Positions 33,580 to 43,321 are shown, counted from the stretch's first letter. The stretch: DNA of 64,000 bases from Phycisphaerales bacterium (GCA_029268515.1 JAQWNP010000001.1:1-64000); one strand, 5' to 3'. A program made the numbers and translations. The notes: generated by a model not told the origin, from the sequence alone.

Positions 33580-35292
33580 GTGTGCGGCAAGCGATTTAGT
33601 AAATATGCGTTGATGCTAACAGTGTGTGTCCTGAGCTCTATGAACAACCCTGCGCTGAGTAGCGGTAATGGAAAAACAAGCCGTGGTGATCGATCTGATT
33701 CAAAGAGCATCGATCAAACCCAACCACTTGAAGTTAATGGCCGCCTCGTCTATCCGGAAGGATGGCCAATTGGCGCCGCAATGACTCCAGCTGAGAGGTC
33801 ATGGAAGGCAACCCAACTGCCACTTCGCTCTGGAATCAATGTGCTGCCACCAGAAGGCCCCATTCGCTGTGTTGCAGAGTACGAGCCAATGGAAGGCATT
33901 CTCGTTGCATGGGAGGGCAATAACAGCTGGAAAAGTATTCTCGCTGAGATGGCTTCTCACATCACAACTACTGGGAATGCCAACATATTTGTCGTTGTCG
34001 ATAATAACTCTGAAGGCACATCCGCTCGAAATTCTATTGTTGCTCAAGGCGCTGACAGTTCCAGAGTTATCATTATTGTTCGCACGACTAACACCATCTG
34101 GATACGGGATTATGGACCACGCTTCATCACCGAGGGTGGATGCCGTGCGATCGTGGATCACGAGTACAACCGCCCCCGCCCCTCTGATAATGCGCTGAGT
34201 AGTTATCTCAGTTCACTCTGGGATTTTCCCTACTACGAAATTCCGCTTACCCACGGTGGGGGCAATTACCATCTCAATGGTATTGGCGAGAGTTTTGCAA
34301 CCCAGCTCATTGCGAACGAAAATCCGTCCCTCACTGAAGTGCAAATTGTGGACTATTGGCAGGATTTTCAGGGACTCGATACGACTCTTACCCCTGCATT
34401 TCCGACATCTGTTGACTCTACACAACATATTGATATGTGGATGCAAATTGCTGATGACAGGCTTGCATTAGTAAGTGATTGGCCAAATAACGTCGGCTCT
34501 ACTCAAGATAATATCTGTGACGACACAACAGCTGATCTGTCTAGTTCAGGCTGGACTGTTTTACGACCACCAGCTCGAAGTATTGGAGGAACACATTACA
34601 CATACACCAATGTTGTGATGTGCAACGACCTGGTACTTATTCCTAGCTATGACTCATTAGCTTCAGAAAACGCACAGGCACTTGCCGTTTGGCAAAGTGC
34701 TGTACCGGATAAAACAATCGTTCAAATAGACTGCGATGCAATTGTGACGGCCGCTGGAGTAATGCACTGTATTGTGATGCATGTTCCTTCTCCTCAAGGT
34801 GGCGAGCAACCAACTGCCTATCTTCGTTCACCACGCGGCGGCGAGGTATTGGAGCCAGGCACAACCATTAATATTGAGTGGATCGCTGATGACAACGATG
34901 ATGTAGTCATTGACTTAGAACTGTCCACCGATGGTGGCGCGACATTCGCAAACATCATTGCTGCCAATCTGAGCGACAGCGGTAGCTATGCGTGGCTTGT
35001 GCCCGATTTATTCAGCAATCAGGCTCGGGTCCGTGTACTTGCACGTGATAGCCAAGGAAACACTGGCTCTGATCAGAGCGATAGCGATATCACGATCAAC
35101 GGAACACCAACGCTTGTGGGTGATATCAATATGGATGGCATCGTAGACGTGGCTGACTTTTCACTCTTCTTGATTGCCTTCGGCACCTCCTGTGACCCGA
35201 ATTCAGACTGCCCTTCAGATCTTGATGGAAATGGGAGTGTCAATGTTTCAGATTTCTCACTATTCCTCATCAACTTTGGGCAATCTCAGTAG
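33580..35292 (+). CDS. Secreted agmatine-deiminase-like protein with C-terminal dockerin
   Basis: This 570-residue protein starts at a GTG that has AGGAG nine bases upstream. The signal peptide ends near residue 27. The catalytic part (about 85-405) is of the bacterial peptidylarginine/agmatine deiminase family: WIRDYGPRFI (near 177), THGGGNYHLNG, HIDMWMQI (His near 282) and the nucleophile Cys in AGVMHCIVMHVP near 396. Relatives hydrolyse guanidino groups to urea derivatives. An Ig-like beta domain follows (YLRSPRGGEVLEPGTTINIEW, about 413-500). The end is a dockerin-like pair of Ca-binding loops (GDINMDGIVDVADFSLFL and SDLDGNGSVNVSDFSLFL, 512-570). Whether it acts on agmatine or on protein arginine outside the cell is unknown. 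Confidence 0.85.
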   Translation: MCGKRFSKYALMLTVCVLSSMNNPALSSGNGKTSRGDRSDSKSIDQTQPLEVNGRLVYPEGWPIGAAMTPAERSWKATQLPLRSGINVLPPEGPIRCVAEYEPMEGILVAWEGNNSWKSILAEMASHITTTGNANIFVVVDNNSEGTSARNSIVAQGADSSRVIIIVRTTNTIWIRDYGPRFITEGGCRAIVDHEYNRPRPSDNALSSYLSSLWDFPYYEIPLTHGGGNYHLNGIGESFATQLIANENPSLTEVQIVDYWQDFQGLDTTLTPAFPTSVDSTQHIDMWMQIADDRLALVSDWPNNVGSTQDNICDDTTADLSSSGWTVLRPPARSIGGTHYTYTNVVMCNDLVLIPSYDSLASENAQALAVWQSAVPDKTIVQIDCDAIVTAAGVMHCIVMHVPSPQGGEQPTAYLRSPRGGEVLEPGTTINIEWIADDNDDVVIDLELSTDGGATFANIIAANLSDSGSYAWLVPDLFSNQARVRVLARDSQGNTGSDQSDSDITINGTPTLVGDINMDGIVDVADFSLFLIAFGTSCDPNSDCPSDLDGNGSVNVSDFSLFLINFGQSQ

Positions 35293-35595
35293 CGGACCGG
35301 CCCACCCAGGATCAGAGTGACGAACCGACTCTCCTTTTGGCGGCGAAGCCTTGAATTGAGACTCAGTTTCAATTAGAGTGCGAGACTCATCCATGATTCA
35401 GCTTTTTTAAGCAATGAATAGGACTTTCGACCGGCTGAACTCTCTTCTTCGATGCCTCGGAAAACTGGACACTCATACATGGATGACGCTCTACTCGGGA
35501 TCCACGCTTGGCAGACAAATTCTTCTAAATAACGTCACCACCATGTATAAAATGACAGATCATCGTGAGACCCCTCCAAGAGTCGCAACCTCGCT
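35293..35595 (+). other. Intergenic stretch between deiminase and MFS genes
   Basis: About 300 bases. An 8-bp imperfect stem ATTGAGAC/GTTTCAAT and a small GAGT/ACTC stem lie downstream of the deiminase gene, followed by TTTTTT near 35404, a weak terminator candidate. A 61-codon frame (35414-35599) ends exactly over the possible TTG start of the MFS gene but has no family features, so I do not call it. Confidence 0.35.
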
Positions 35596-37080
35596 TTGAC
35601 TGCTGTGCCTTCTTACAAAACAGATACATTGCCAGACTTAAAAACGCAGACATCCTCGCCACCAATTGATCCGTGGATTGACTACACAGTAATTCCACAA
35701 TCAGCATCAGACCGCCAAGGACTAAGTTGGTCGATACTTGTACCCGTCGCCCTGCTTTTCTTTGCTGCTATGCCTGATGCAATGTTTGCTCCAATACTCA
35801 AACAGATCTTTATTGACCGCTTTCAAATCAGCGACTCGGCAGCTCACTTGTTTATGGCTGTCAACATCATCGGCGTGATCGGTGGGGTGGCTGCTCTCAA
35901 GTGGCTTCGTGGATTTATGAAGCCTATGGCTATATTGCTACTTGCGGCACTTATAGAAGCTGTCCTTTTCTTAGTCATGGGCTTATTGACAGCGATACCG
36001 ATTAGCTTTAGCGCTCTGCTTTTGGTGAGAGTTGTTGAAGGAAGTACTGACCTCATTTTACTTGCAGTGCCCCTCACAATAATCGCTAACCAAATGGGCG
36101 GAAATCGTAAAACACAGGGGTTTGGACTAGGAGCTACAACAATCATCCTTGCGCTTAGCGTTGGTGCTTTTGTAGGTGGTTACATTGCATCATCAGCAGT
36201 CTTTGTATGGGCCGCTGCTTTGACAATGGTCATCGCGATTATTGCTCTTATGCATATAAGAAGCAGCTCTATCGCAACCAATCCACTCACAACGGATAGC
36301 AAAAAACAATCTTCTCGAAACCGCATTTCGAAACGCGCTTATTGTGGCGCCTGGTTGCTGGCCAGTGATCGAGCCCTGGCCGCTCTACTTGCAACAACAG
36401 TACCGATTGCTCTTGCGACTGCAGGCATACAGCCTGCAACCTCAGGAATCGCTATAGGGCTGTGCCTGCTGATCATGGCAATAGGAAGCTGGCCCGCCGG
36501 CTGGCTTGCTGATCAAACTTCTCCTCGGCAAATACGAATTGTCTTTTCTATCACTTATGCCTGCGGTTTTCTTCTTCTTGCCATTGGCCCGCTTCAAGAG
36601 CCAGGCTGGCTCTTCTTTTCCTTTGTGATCATTGGCATTGGCGCTGCGGGATTAATGCCAACTGCTTTATCGCTTGGTTCTGATCGACATGCCTCCACCT
36701 CTGAAGTAGCAGCCATGCAAGGCGCTAGTCAAATTGGCTATACGATCGCCGTGCTTGCGGCAGCAGCACTGCTTCTTGCCACCACTGGCTTGATGGCTTA
36801 CAAGATGATTCTTTTCATTGCAATTGGCGTCTTTTTAGTCATCAATTTAGCCGCCATGAATGCACTCAAACGAATCAATGCCAAGCAAGCCACAAACGAT
36901 AAGTCAACAACCGCTACCTCGCAGGAATCAAGCTACACATCATTTAGCTTTGAGCCTTTAGATGAGGCCATCTTTTTTGAAGCCCATGATCATGACAAAG
37001 ATTCTAGACATGTAGAGATAGAAACGCGTCAGGTGAATCGCTTTAAACCAGAAACACCGGTACCCGCCTCAAACCCTTAG
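35596..37080 (+). CDS. MFS transporter
   Basis: This major facilitator superfamily protein has about 494 residues and twelve predicted helices from residue 45 onward. It has a cytoplasmic loop of about 30 polar residues between helices 6 and 7 (SSSIATNPLTTDSKKQSSRN) and a hydrophilic tail of about 70 residues rich in Ser, Thr and Glu. The GWLADQTSPRQIR segment after helix 8 matches the MFS A-like motif. The substrate is unknown. The start is uncertain: no ATG is available near the N-terminus, and the frame opens with TTG at 35596 or GTG at 35605, neither with a good ribosome site. It converges with the Ppx/GppA gene 48 bp away. Confidence 0.8.
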   Translation: MTAVPSYKTDTLPDLKTQTSSPPIDPWIDYTVIPQSASDRQGLSWSILVPVALLFFAAMPDAMFAPILKQIFIDRFQISDSAAHLFMAVNIIGVIGGVAALKWLRGFMKPMAILLLAALIEAVLFLVMGLLTAIPISFSALLLVRVVEGSTDLILLAVPLTIIANQMGGNRKTQGFGLGATTIILALSVGAFVGGYIASSAVFVWAAALTMVIAIIALMHIRSSSIATNPLTTDSKKQSSRNRISKRAYCGAWLLASDRALAALLATTVPIALATAGIQPATSGIAIGLCLLIMAIGSWPAGWLADQTSPRQIRIVFSITYACGFLLLAIGPLQEPGWLFFSFVIIGIGAAGLMPTALSLGSDRHASTSEVAAMQGASQIGYTIAVLAAAALLLATTGLMAYKMILFIAIGVFLVINLAAMNALKRINAKQATNDKSTTATSQESSYTSFSFEPLDEAIFFEAHDHDKDSRHVEIETRQVNRFKPETPVPASNP

Positions 37081-37128
37081 ATGAGCCGATAAATAAAACG
37101 CTTGTCTTCTCGACATACTTACACCTTG

Positions 37129-38073
37129 TCAGTTAATACGGCCTTGTAACTCCGCAAGAATACCGCCACGAATTCCGTACGCGCTCAGTACGTAGCTATC
37201 AATTCCAAGACACTCCATTAAACCGACAAGTGCCCAAATGCCCGCAACAATGACAGCAGCACGATCATGAGATAATCCGGTCATAATAGATCTTTGCTCA
37301 CAATCAAAGTTTTTAAGATTATCTACAATTGATACGGCCACACTGAGCTGGACAGAAGTACCATTCCAACGATGTGATTCACTGTTGAGCTGATTCTCAT
37401 CGACACTATGACCGCCCATAAGGGCAGCGACTGCCAGCGCGGCGCCACCACACATCACCAACGAGCGATCACCTTGATGGTGCGGAATACCTGCCTCTTC
37501 AAGAGTGTCTTTTATGTACTTTTTTACAGATAACTCTGTCTCACTAGACACCGCTCTTTCCAATCTATACATCTCAGTGGTTCGAATCGCACCAAGCTGG
37601 GTTGGAATCACCGATTCAATTTGTGTACTCGACGCGAACATTATCTCAAGGCTTCCACCACCCAGATCTGCAACAACTATATCTGCAGCTTCAACAACTC
37701 CAAAAAATCGAATGCCTCTGTAACTCAAACTCACTTCTTGTGTAGGTGAGATAACTTCTATTTTTATACCCATCTCTGCTTCAACGCGATCAACAAGTAC
37801 TGCTCCATTACGAGCCTCTCGGACAGCACATGTCGCAACAGCTCTCACCTGAGTTACTTGATAGGCATTGGCTGTCTTACAAAGACAACTGATAGCACCA
37901 ACAGCTCTCTCAAGTGCCTGCTGACTCAGCTGGCCAGTCTGTGAGAGCCCTTCACCAAGCCGTGTGGTCAGTCGGGATTCACTGAGAATCTTTGGCGGCC
38001 GCCCCTTAGTGATTTCGGCAACTAAGCCGCGAACACTATGAGTTCCAATATCAATAATACTAACAATAGCCAT
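37129..38073 (-). CDS. Ppx/GppA phosphatase family protein
   Basis: This 314-residue protein belongs to the exopolyphosphatase/pppGpp phosphohydrolase family of the actin-like ATPase fold. It has phosphate loop 1 (IDIGTHSVRGLVAEI, usually DIGSNSxRL), AVATCAVREARNG, the conserved Glu in SPTQEVSLSYRG (near residue 115), and phosphate loop 2 DLGGGSLEIMF (near 142). Only the short two-domain core is present, without the C-terminal HD extension of E. coli Ppx. Residues of the first loop differ from the consensus (Thr-His for Ser-Asn), so activity on polyphosphate or pppGpp should not be assumed. It follows the trehalase-family gene by 53 bp on the same strand. Confidence 0.88.
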   Translation of the reverse strand: MAIVSIIDIGTHSVRGLVAEITKGRPPKILSESRLTTRLGEGLSQTGQLSQQALERAVGAISCLCKTANAYQVTQVRAVATCAVREARNGAVLVDRVEAEMGIKIEVISPTQEVSLSYRGIRFFGVVEAADIVVADLGGGSLEIMFASSTQIESVIPTQLGAIRTTEMYRLERAVSSETELSVKKYIKDTLEEAGIPHHQGDRSLVMCGGAALAVAALMGGHSVDENQLNSESHRWNGTSVQLSVAVSIVDNLKNFDCEQRSIMTGLSHDRAAVIVAGIWALVGLMECLGIDSYVLSAYGIRGGILAELQGRIN

Positions 38074-38126
38074 TACTTTTCAAGCACCCCGCCGAGGCCA
38101 CGCTATGTGATTACCAGGCTGCAAGT

Positions 38127-40370
38127 TTATGACTCTTCGCCGAAGAGATCGCCAAGCCTTTCTTCTGCTTGGAGTAAAAATCTCAAGTACACCGCGTTGG
38201 TCCAGCCAAAGCCAACCTCGGCTTCTGCATAGCCACGAGCAACACTCTCATAGTCAGCCGGATCATAACTTGTATATTTCTCTACTAAATTACCAGACTG
38301 AGCAAACACAATATCAACTGCATCTACCCAGCCTTCAATGATATTGCGTACGGCCTGAAGTGCTTCACCACCATCTTTAATAGCAGTTTCCCACAAACCT
38401 TCTACGGCAAAGTGCTGTATTGGTGCCCAGCTGTATGGGAAGTCCCACTGATTACCAGAGTGTATTGAACTGGTTGGAATTCCATAGCTCCAAGGCTGCT
38501 CGCTCTTCGTCAGCGATATAAGACTCGTGCTGCCTGCTTCAATTTTACAAAATTCACTGGCACCATCGACCTGCCTGAAAATCTCTCCGGGATTATCCTT
38601 AATCCAGACAACAGTATCATCTGTCTTATGGAAAATCTGATCCTGTGTGACTACCTCAGTCTGAGCGGCGCCGCGAAGCACTCTTTTGCGTTTCTCAGGG
38701 TCGTTGATAAGACCCTTTGCCCACAGTGGTACAAATGTCGTGCTATACGCATAGGTTTTTTTCGGCGCCGTACCTATTTTGTGAATCCGAAGGTCTCTAA
38801 AAGACCCACCTTCGCCTTCATCTTGCCAAAGAAGATTGTTGATTACAAACCGGGCATTTTCAACTCGTTCACGGATTTGCTCCCGAATCACTTTCGACTC
38901 TTCTTGAGAGTGATAATCGGAACCAAAACGGTGGTACATCAACAGCAGATCGGATCCCATTTGAAACAGTAGTGTATTGAGATCGACTGGAGCGTAATTT
39001 GTTGCGTATTGCCCCTGCGCACCATATCGACCTGACAAATCGAACCCAGACGCACGAACTGCCCGATCTGCGCAGAAAAACTCCTGGGTAAGATTGGCAA
39101 AGTTTGAACACTTTGGATCCCAAAACATGGGGCGGCCAGTACGAGGATCCATAGGATTTTCTTCAGGGAACTCCCGAAAGAAACGAGCTGCATCCAAGTA
39201 GAGCTGCTTGTTTTGATCCTGCATCCCATTAACGACTTCAGGTGACGCTCCATCTCCATCAGGGTAATAACGGTAAGCAACCCATGATTCTTTTTCAGCG
39301 CCCTCTACATAATCACCATCAGGCGTAATTCGAACCACCCGAGGATTCTGGCCCTTAATGTGTACACCTCGAGGATCCCAGTCCGCAAACACGAGCTCAG
39401 GATCAGTCCAGTAGTAGTAATAAGAAGTTGCCGCTGGCACGACCTGCTTGCGCATCCAGTCATCGTAAGAAGTTGGGACAATCCTCTCTTTATCGTCTGG
39501 ATATAAACAGTGAGCTAACGTTTCTATATATGGCAGGTCAACTTCTTCTCCATACTTCATCGCAAATTCGTATACAGCAAGAGCCTGCCGTGTAAATAGT
39601 GGCGGCTGTGAGCGTGTAAGGTAATAGGCTCGATTCCCATTGAGCACATAACCACCGTAGCAACGAATTTCATAGATATGATTATCAACCATTCCCTTAG
39701 CAAGCTGAAACAACCTTTGAACATCTTCGTGGGTCGATGGTCGATATTGAGATTCATCAAGGATATAACATCCTTCGTGTTTTAGAATGTATTCTGCGCT
39801 TGCAAGAATGCCTAAAATAATGAAACACGAATCCCATCCATACATTTCGCTGAATGCACCACCGGGAACAACATAGGCATTTGGAAGAAACAAGAATCCT
39901 GGCTGGTTATAGAGATTATTGCCTTCTTCAGTTGCTGGGTGTGGGCGAGGCGTCGGCAGTGGCCGAAGATCCAAATCAATTTTGTGTTGATTATTGGCCC
40001 GAATAAACTCGGCAACGTGGGGCTGATCTGCGGGGTAATAGACTGGCCAGCCAAGCGATTCATCTGGCATGCGCAACAACTTGTCAATCGCTTCCCTGCC
40101 TATCATCTGAGGCGTACGAAGAAGGTGATCTGAATCTAACCACCGACCATGAATATAAGGAAGAACACACTTACTCTGGAATTCTCTTCTGGGAAGCGTG
40201 TCACCTTTCTCTCCGAGCCACCATGAGCCAAGCGCATCTTGGAGCAGCTTAGAAAATTCAGAGTCAGACTCGTCTTCACTAATACCGATAGACACTGGTC
40301 GAGATCCAACAACTTTGTTGGACTTAGCAACTGGAGTCGTAAGTCCCTGAATGGTTAGTTTCTTCGACAT
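38127..40370 (-). CDS. Trehalase family glycosidase (GH37-like), cytosolic
   Basis: This 747-residue protein has no signal peptide. Both GH37 signatures are recognisable: PGGAFSEMYGWDSCF (near residue 170; the classical form is PGGRFxExYxWD) and QWDFPYSWAP (near 640). The proposed catalytic Asp lies in RASGFDLSGRY (near 445) and the catalytic base Glu in NLVEKYTSYDP (near 708). It is about 200 residues longer than E. coli TreF because of an N-terminal extension and inserts near 300-390. The Arg of signature 1, a substrate-contacting residue in known trehalases, is Ala here, so trehalose may not be the substrate. The gene precedes the Ppx/GppA gene. Confidence 0.85.
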   Translation of the reverse strand: MSKKLTIQGLTTPVAKSNKVVGSRPVSIGISEDESDSEFSKLLQDALGSWWLGEKGDTLPRREFQSKCVLPYIHGRWLDSDHLLRTPQMIGREAIDKLLRMPDESLGWPVYYPADQPHVAEFIRANNQHKIDLDLRPLPTPRPHPATEEGNNLYNQPGFLFLPNAYVVPGGAFSEMYGWDSCFIILGILASAEYILKHEGCYILDESQYRPSTHEDVQRLFQLAKGMVDNHIYEIRCYGGYVLNGNRAYYLTRSQPPLFTRQALAVYEFAMKYGEEVDLPYIETLAHCLYPDDKERIVPTSYDDWMRKQVVPAATSYYYYWTDPELVFADWDPRGVHIKGQNPRVVRITPDGDYVEGAEKESWVAYRYYPDGDGASPEVVNGMQDQNKQLYLDAARFFREFPEENPMDPRTGRPMFWDPKCSNFANLTQEFFCADRAVRASGFDLSGRYGAQGQYATNYAPVDLNTLLFQMGSDLLLMYHRFGSDYHSQEESKVIREQIRERVENARFVINNLLWQDEGEGGSFRDLRIHKIGTAPKKTYAYSTTFVPLWAKGLINDPEKRKRVLRGAAQTEVVTQDQIFHKTDDTVVWIKDNPGEIFRQVDGASEFCKIEAGSTSLISLTKSEQPWSYGIPTSSIHSGNQWDFPYSWAPIQHFAVEGLWETAIKDGGEALQAVRNIIEGWVDAVDIVFAQSGNLVEKYTSYDPADYESVARGYAEAEVGFGWTNAVYLRFLLQAEERLGDLFGEES

Positions 40371-40461
40371 GAATGACTATTCTTTTTTTTAAACAAGTGA
40401 CACAGTCCTACTCTTTGAATCTTGTATCTGAAATCTTCTCATCTAGAGGCGAAAGGGTCAA

Positions 40462-41292
40462 TTACATATCTGGGAGTAGAAGCACGGCTTCTTCAACAAT
40501 ATAGAGCCCTATAAGCCATCCTTTTTTGATGTATGGATCGACTTGCAAACGCCCTCGAGCCGTGGCATACCTTGCTGAAGTCTGAGAGAGGTTAATTGGA
40601 GCCTTCAAAACAACCTCAAGACTGTCATAGGCCGTTGGAGGAACCCCGATACAACAGCCGTCCCATTGGTTGAACATGAGAAGCACATCGCTTGTCTCCA
40701 ACTGGATAATTGGCAAAAAAATAAAACCACTAATCTCAACCATAGAACCGTCTAAAAATAGAAGCCAAGGAGGTATGACATCGCTTTCGTCCTTAGGTTT
40801 GTATGAAGCGACCGCAGACACAAGCAATGGCCAGTGAATTTGATAGGGGTCGTCGACAGATCCAGCACCTGGAATTGAGTACCGCTCATTAAGAACGACG
40901 CGCCCCTGGTCATCAAGTGGCATCACGACATCATCAGCCACAGGCGCCGAATTCTCAACACTATCGGAGTTCGGTAGATCTTCCACCAGAGATGGGTCAC
41001 TTCCAACTCCCATATTGTCTACAACTTGCTTGGGCTCTGCTTCATCAGGCTCGCTGACCTGACTCGCTAAGCTCTGTGTTTTATGATCTAGCAGCTCTGT
41101 CTCACCATCACTCGATGACGGAGTTGTCTCAACAGGCACATCGAGCACTTCTTTATTCAACGGAGGCATTACATTATTAGATAGACCATCTGACTTCCCC
41201 GCCAGGCCAACTGTTCCTACAGGCGAATAAAAAACTAGTGCCAGCACGCTAGCAATAACTAAAAAGAGAATAACAATCCAGAACACTCTCAT
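40462..41292 (-). CDS. DUF3299 protein of ABC metal system
   Basis: This 276-residue protein has an N-terminal membrane anchor or signal (VFWIVILFLVIASVLALVFY) and a long acidic Ser/Pro/Glu linker to about residue 135. The C-terminal domain is of the DUF3299 type, recognised from PWLLFLDGSMVEISGFIFLP and WDGCCIGVPPTAYDSLEVVL. In Vibrio a DUF3299 protein belongs to a zinc-regulated five-gene ABC system (Zrg). Here it follows the permease gene with 39 bp between, in the order ATPase-permease-DUF3299. Its molecular role is unknown. The vicinal cysteines of GCCIG could bind metal. The domain would sit in the periplasm. Confidence 0.75.
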   Translation of the reverse strand: MRVFWIVILFLVIASVLALVFYSPVGTVGLAGKSDGLSNNVMPPLNKEVLDVPVETTPSSSDGETELLDHKTQSLASQVSEPDEAEPKQVVDNMGVGSDPSLVEDLPNSDSVENSAPVADDVVMPLDDQGRVVLNERYSIPGAGSVDDPYQIHWPLLVSAVASYKPKDESDVIPPWLLFLDGSMVEISGFIFLPIIQLETSDVLLMFNQWDGCCIGVPPTAYDSLEVVLKAPINLSQTSARYATARGRLQVDPYIKKGWLIGLYIVEEAVLLLPDM

Positions 41293-41331
41293 CAGTAATA
41301 CTTTTTCATGACTCCATAAAATCGGATGGTT

Positions 41332-42633
41332 TTATCCTAAGGGGCGCAAGTGCTTAACCACTGATGTCCGATACGCTGTCATTGCAGGGAAAAACCCAGC
41401 AGCTGCAGCCAGACAAACGGTCCCTGTGCCCACGATAAGCGTCCAAACCGACCAAGTCTGTATTGCTATGTTTATTCCCAACTGTTCTCTCACAACCCCG
41501 GCGACAACTGACGTACCAATAACGGCAATTGCGATCCCTATTATTGAACCGATCAGACCAATAATTGCCGACTCCGTAATGACTAAGCTAAAAATTCTGG
41601 ATCGACTACAACCAAGAACACGGAGTACGGCGATTTGCCTTCTTCGCTGCTCAATTGAATTGTAAAGCGCAAGCATAATCGCAATTGCACTAGCAATAAC
41701 CACTACAAAGGCCATCCATATCAAGATTTGATCAACACTCCCAACAATCGCAAAGAGTCTCGTAATCTGGCTTGCTGGTGATGCAACTGTGATTGTCGGA
41801 TCAGATCTCAAACCGCTGAATACTTGCTGAATAGCTGAAGATGCTGAACGATTTGGTCGTGTTAGCACTCGAGCATATACACCGGTAATCTTACGATCGT
41901 CTTCAATAAGATCATCAGCTTTTGTAAGTTCAATATGACCATGATTGGACTGCTGACGTCGATCATGTGCGTGTACGATCCACGAGCTTGTTAAGTCAGA
42001 GTAAATGGCACGGTCATGTGCACTTGCCGTAGGCGACAAAATACCAACAACCTCATATTCATATTCATCATGATGATGATGATGATGCCCATGATCGTCA
42101 TCACTTTCTTTTTGCGATCCAATTCCATGCGTAAGTTCAATTCGATCACCTAAGTTTAGATTGAATTGCTCACTTGCTTCCGCACCAACAACAACTTCAA
42201 ATGGCCGTTTAAAGAATCGACCAGTCTCAACTTTCCAAGGCTGATCTACAACGGGCTCGAATTCGGAGAAGTACTCAGATGTGGTCGCAACGATTGGAGC
42301 GCCACGATAAGAGTCTCCAAGCTGCAATGGAACCGAGTACTCGAGCGGATATTTCTCTCGAAGCTCTTCATAATCACTCCACATGAGATAGTTTCGTGGC
42401 GCATTGGCATAAAACACACCATTCAAAACCGCCACCAACGGACTTGCATCGCGGCTAATTAACAAATGCATGTTGCCACTGCCTCGCGCGAATGAAGCAC
42501 GGCCAGAGTCTCTTATGCTAAGAATTGTCAGTAACAAACCAACCGCAATCGCTACCGTCAGAATAGTGACCGACGTAGAAAAACGACGGGCGTTCATGCT
42601 ACGAACTACCAGCTTCATATCAGTAAGCGCCAA
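41332..42633 (-). CDS. FtsX/MacB-type ABC permease with His-rich loop
   Basis: This 433-residue permease has one N-terminal helix (residues about 20-42), a large periplasmic domain and three C-terminal helices (from LIWMAFVVVIASAIAIMLALYN onward), with the typical SIEQRRRQIAVLRVLGCSRSRIF coupling segment. In the periplasmic domain, near residues 178-194, is a metal-binding-like run DDDHGHHHHHHDEYEYE. Further His residues occur downstream (VHAHDRR, NHGHIEL). With the upstream ATPase (one base apart) and the downstream DUF3299 gene this looks like a Zrg-type zinc system. The His run is written largely as a repeat of one codon, which could be prone to length change by slippage. Confidence 0.85.
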   Translation of the reverse strand: MALTDMKLVVRSMNARRFSTSVTILTVAIAVGLLLTILSIRDSGRASFARGSGNMHLLISRDASPLVAVLNGVFYANAPRNYLMWSDYEELREKYPLEYSVPLQLGDSYRGAPIVATTSEYFSEFEPVVDQPWKVETGRFFKRPFEVVVGAEASEQFNLNLGDRIELTHGIGSQKESDDDHGHHHHHHDEYEYEVVGILSPTASAHDRAIYSDLTSSWIVHAHDRRQQSNHGHIELTKADDLIEDDRKITGVYARVLTRPNRSASSAIQQVFSGLRSDPTITVASPASQITRLFAIVGSVDQILIWMAFVVVIASAIAIMLALYNSIEQRRRQIAVLRVLGCSRSRIFSLVITESAIIGLIGSIIGIAIAVIGTSVVAGVVREQLGINIAIQTWSVWTLIVGTGTVCLAAAAGFFPAMTAYRTSVVKHLRPLG

Positions 42634-42634
42634 G

Positions 42635-43321
42635 TTAGACCTCTACCTTCTGACTAAGCCCAGATGAGAGTGCTTGCAGTGTGGTGGTGTTTTCAAACTG
42701 TGAAACTACTTGTGGATCATGGCTCACACAAAGCAGAGCAGCGTTCCTGGCAGCACAGGTTTCTTGTATAAGCTTAATTGCGATGGCGGCCGCATCTGGG
42801 TCTAGGCTGGCGGTCGGCTCATCCGCCAAAACCAACTTGGGGCTAGCCACCAGAGCTCGCGCCACAGCAACACGTTGCTGCTGACCAATGCTCAACTGAT
42901 CTGGAACGGCATCAATTCGTTCGATACCAAGATGATTGAGTAACCCTTGAGCTAGACTTTGGTGATCCTGCCGAGGCACTGGCGAAAAAAGTAACGCTGC
43001 CATTACATTCTCTAATGCTGAAAATCCATGCAAAAGATTGAATGACTGGAAGATCATGCCCACGTTACCCCCTCGCAGGCGATCTCGCTTCGCACCCCGA
43101 AGAGCATGGATGTCTTTGCCACTGATCAATATGTTTCCAGCCGAGGGCTCCATCAGACCAGCAATCAAGTGCAATAAAGTACTCTTACCGCAACCCGATG
43201 GCCCCGTAATCAGCAGCTGCTGACCAGCTTCTAGACTCAAAGATGCAATACTCAGCAGCGGAGGCCCACTGGCTTCGTACCGAAAGCAAAGATCACTAAT
43301 TTGAAGTGACGGAAAACTCAT
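42635..43321 (-). CDS. ABC transporter ATPase, MacB/LolD type
   Basis: This complete 228-residue nucleotide-binding subunit has Walker A GPSGCGKST (near residue 39), the Q-loop in GMIFQSFNLL, the signature LSIGQQQRVAVARAL, Walker B LVLADEPTASLD and the switch His in CVSHDP. It is most like the LolD/MacB class that works with FtsX-type permeases, which fits the permease gene beginning one base after its stop. In this class the ATPase drives conformational change in the periplasmic domain rather than classical import. It is the first gene of the three-gene set; no obvious Zur box was identified upstream by eye. Confidence 0.93.
   Translation of the reverse strand: MSFPSLQISDLCFRYEASGPPLLSIASLSLEAGQQLLITGPSGCGKSTLLHLIAGLMEPSAGNILISGKDIHALRGAKRDRLRGGNVGMIFQSFNLLHGFSALENVMAALLFSPVPRQDHQSLAQGLLNHLGIERIDAVPDQLSIGQQQRVAVARALVASPKLVLADEPTASLDPDAAAIAIKLIQETCAARNAALLCVSHDPQVVSQFENTTTLQALSSGLSQKVEV

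Noticed and set aside
35414-35599. 61-codon frame ending over the MFS start
   Set aside because: No coding character, and the overlap of TGA with a TTG codon is weak evidence for coupling.
42065-42100. Trinucleotide repeat as an independent microsatellite
   Set aside because: It is explained by consecutive His codons of the permease's metal-binding run.
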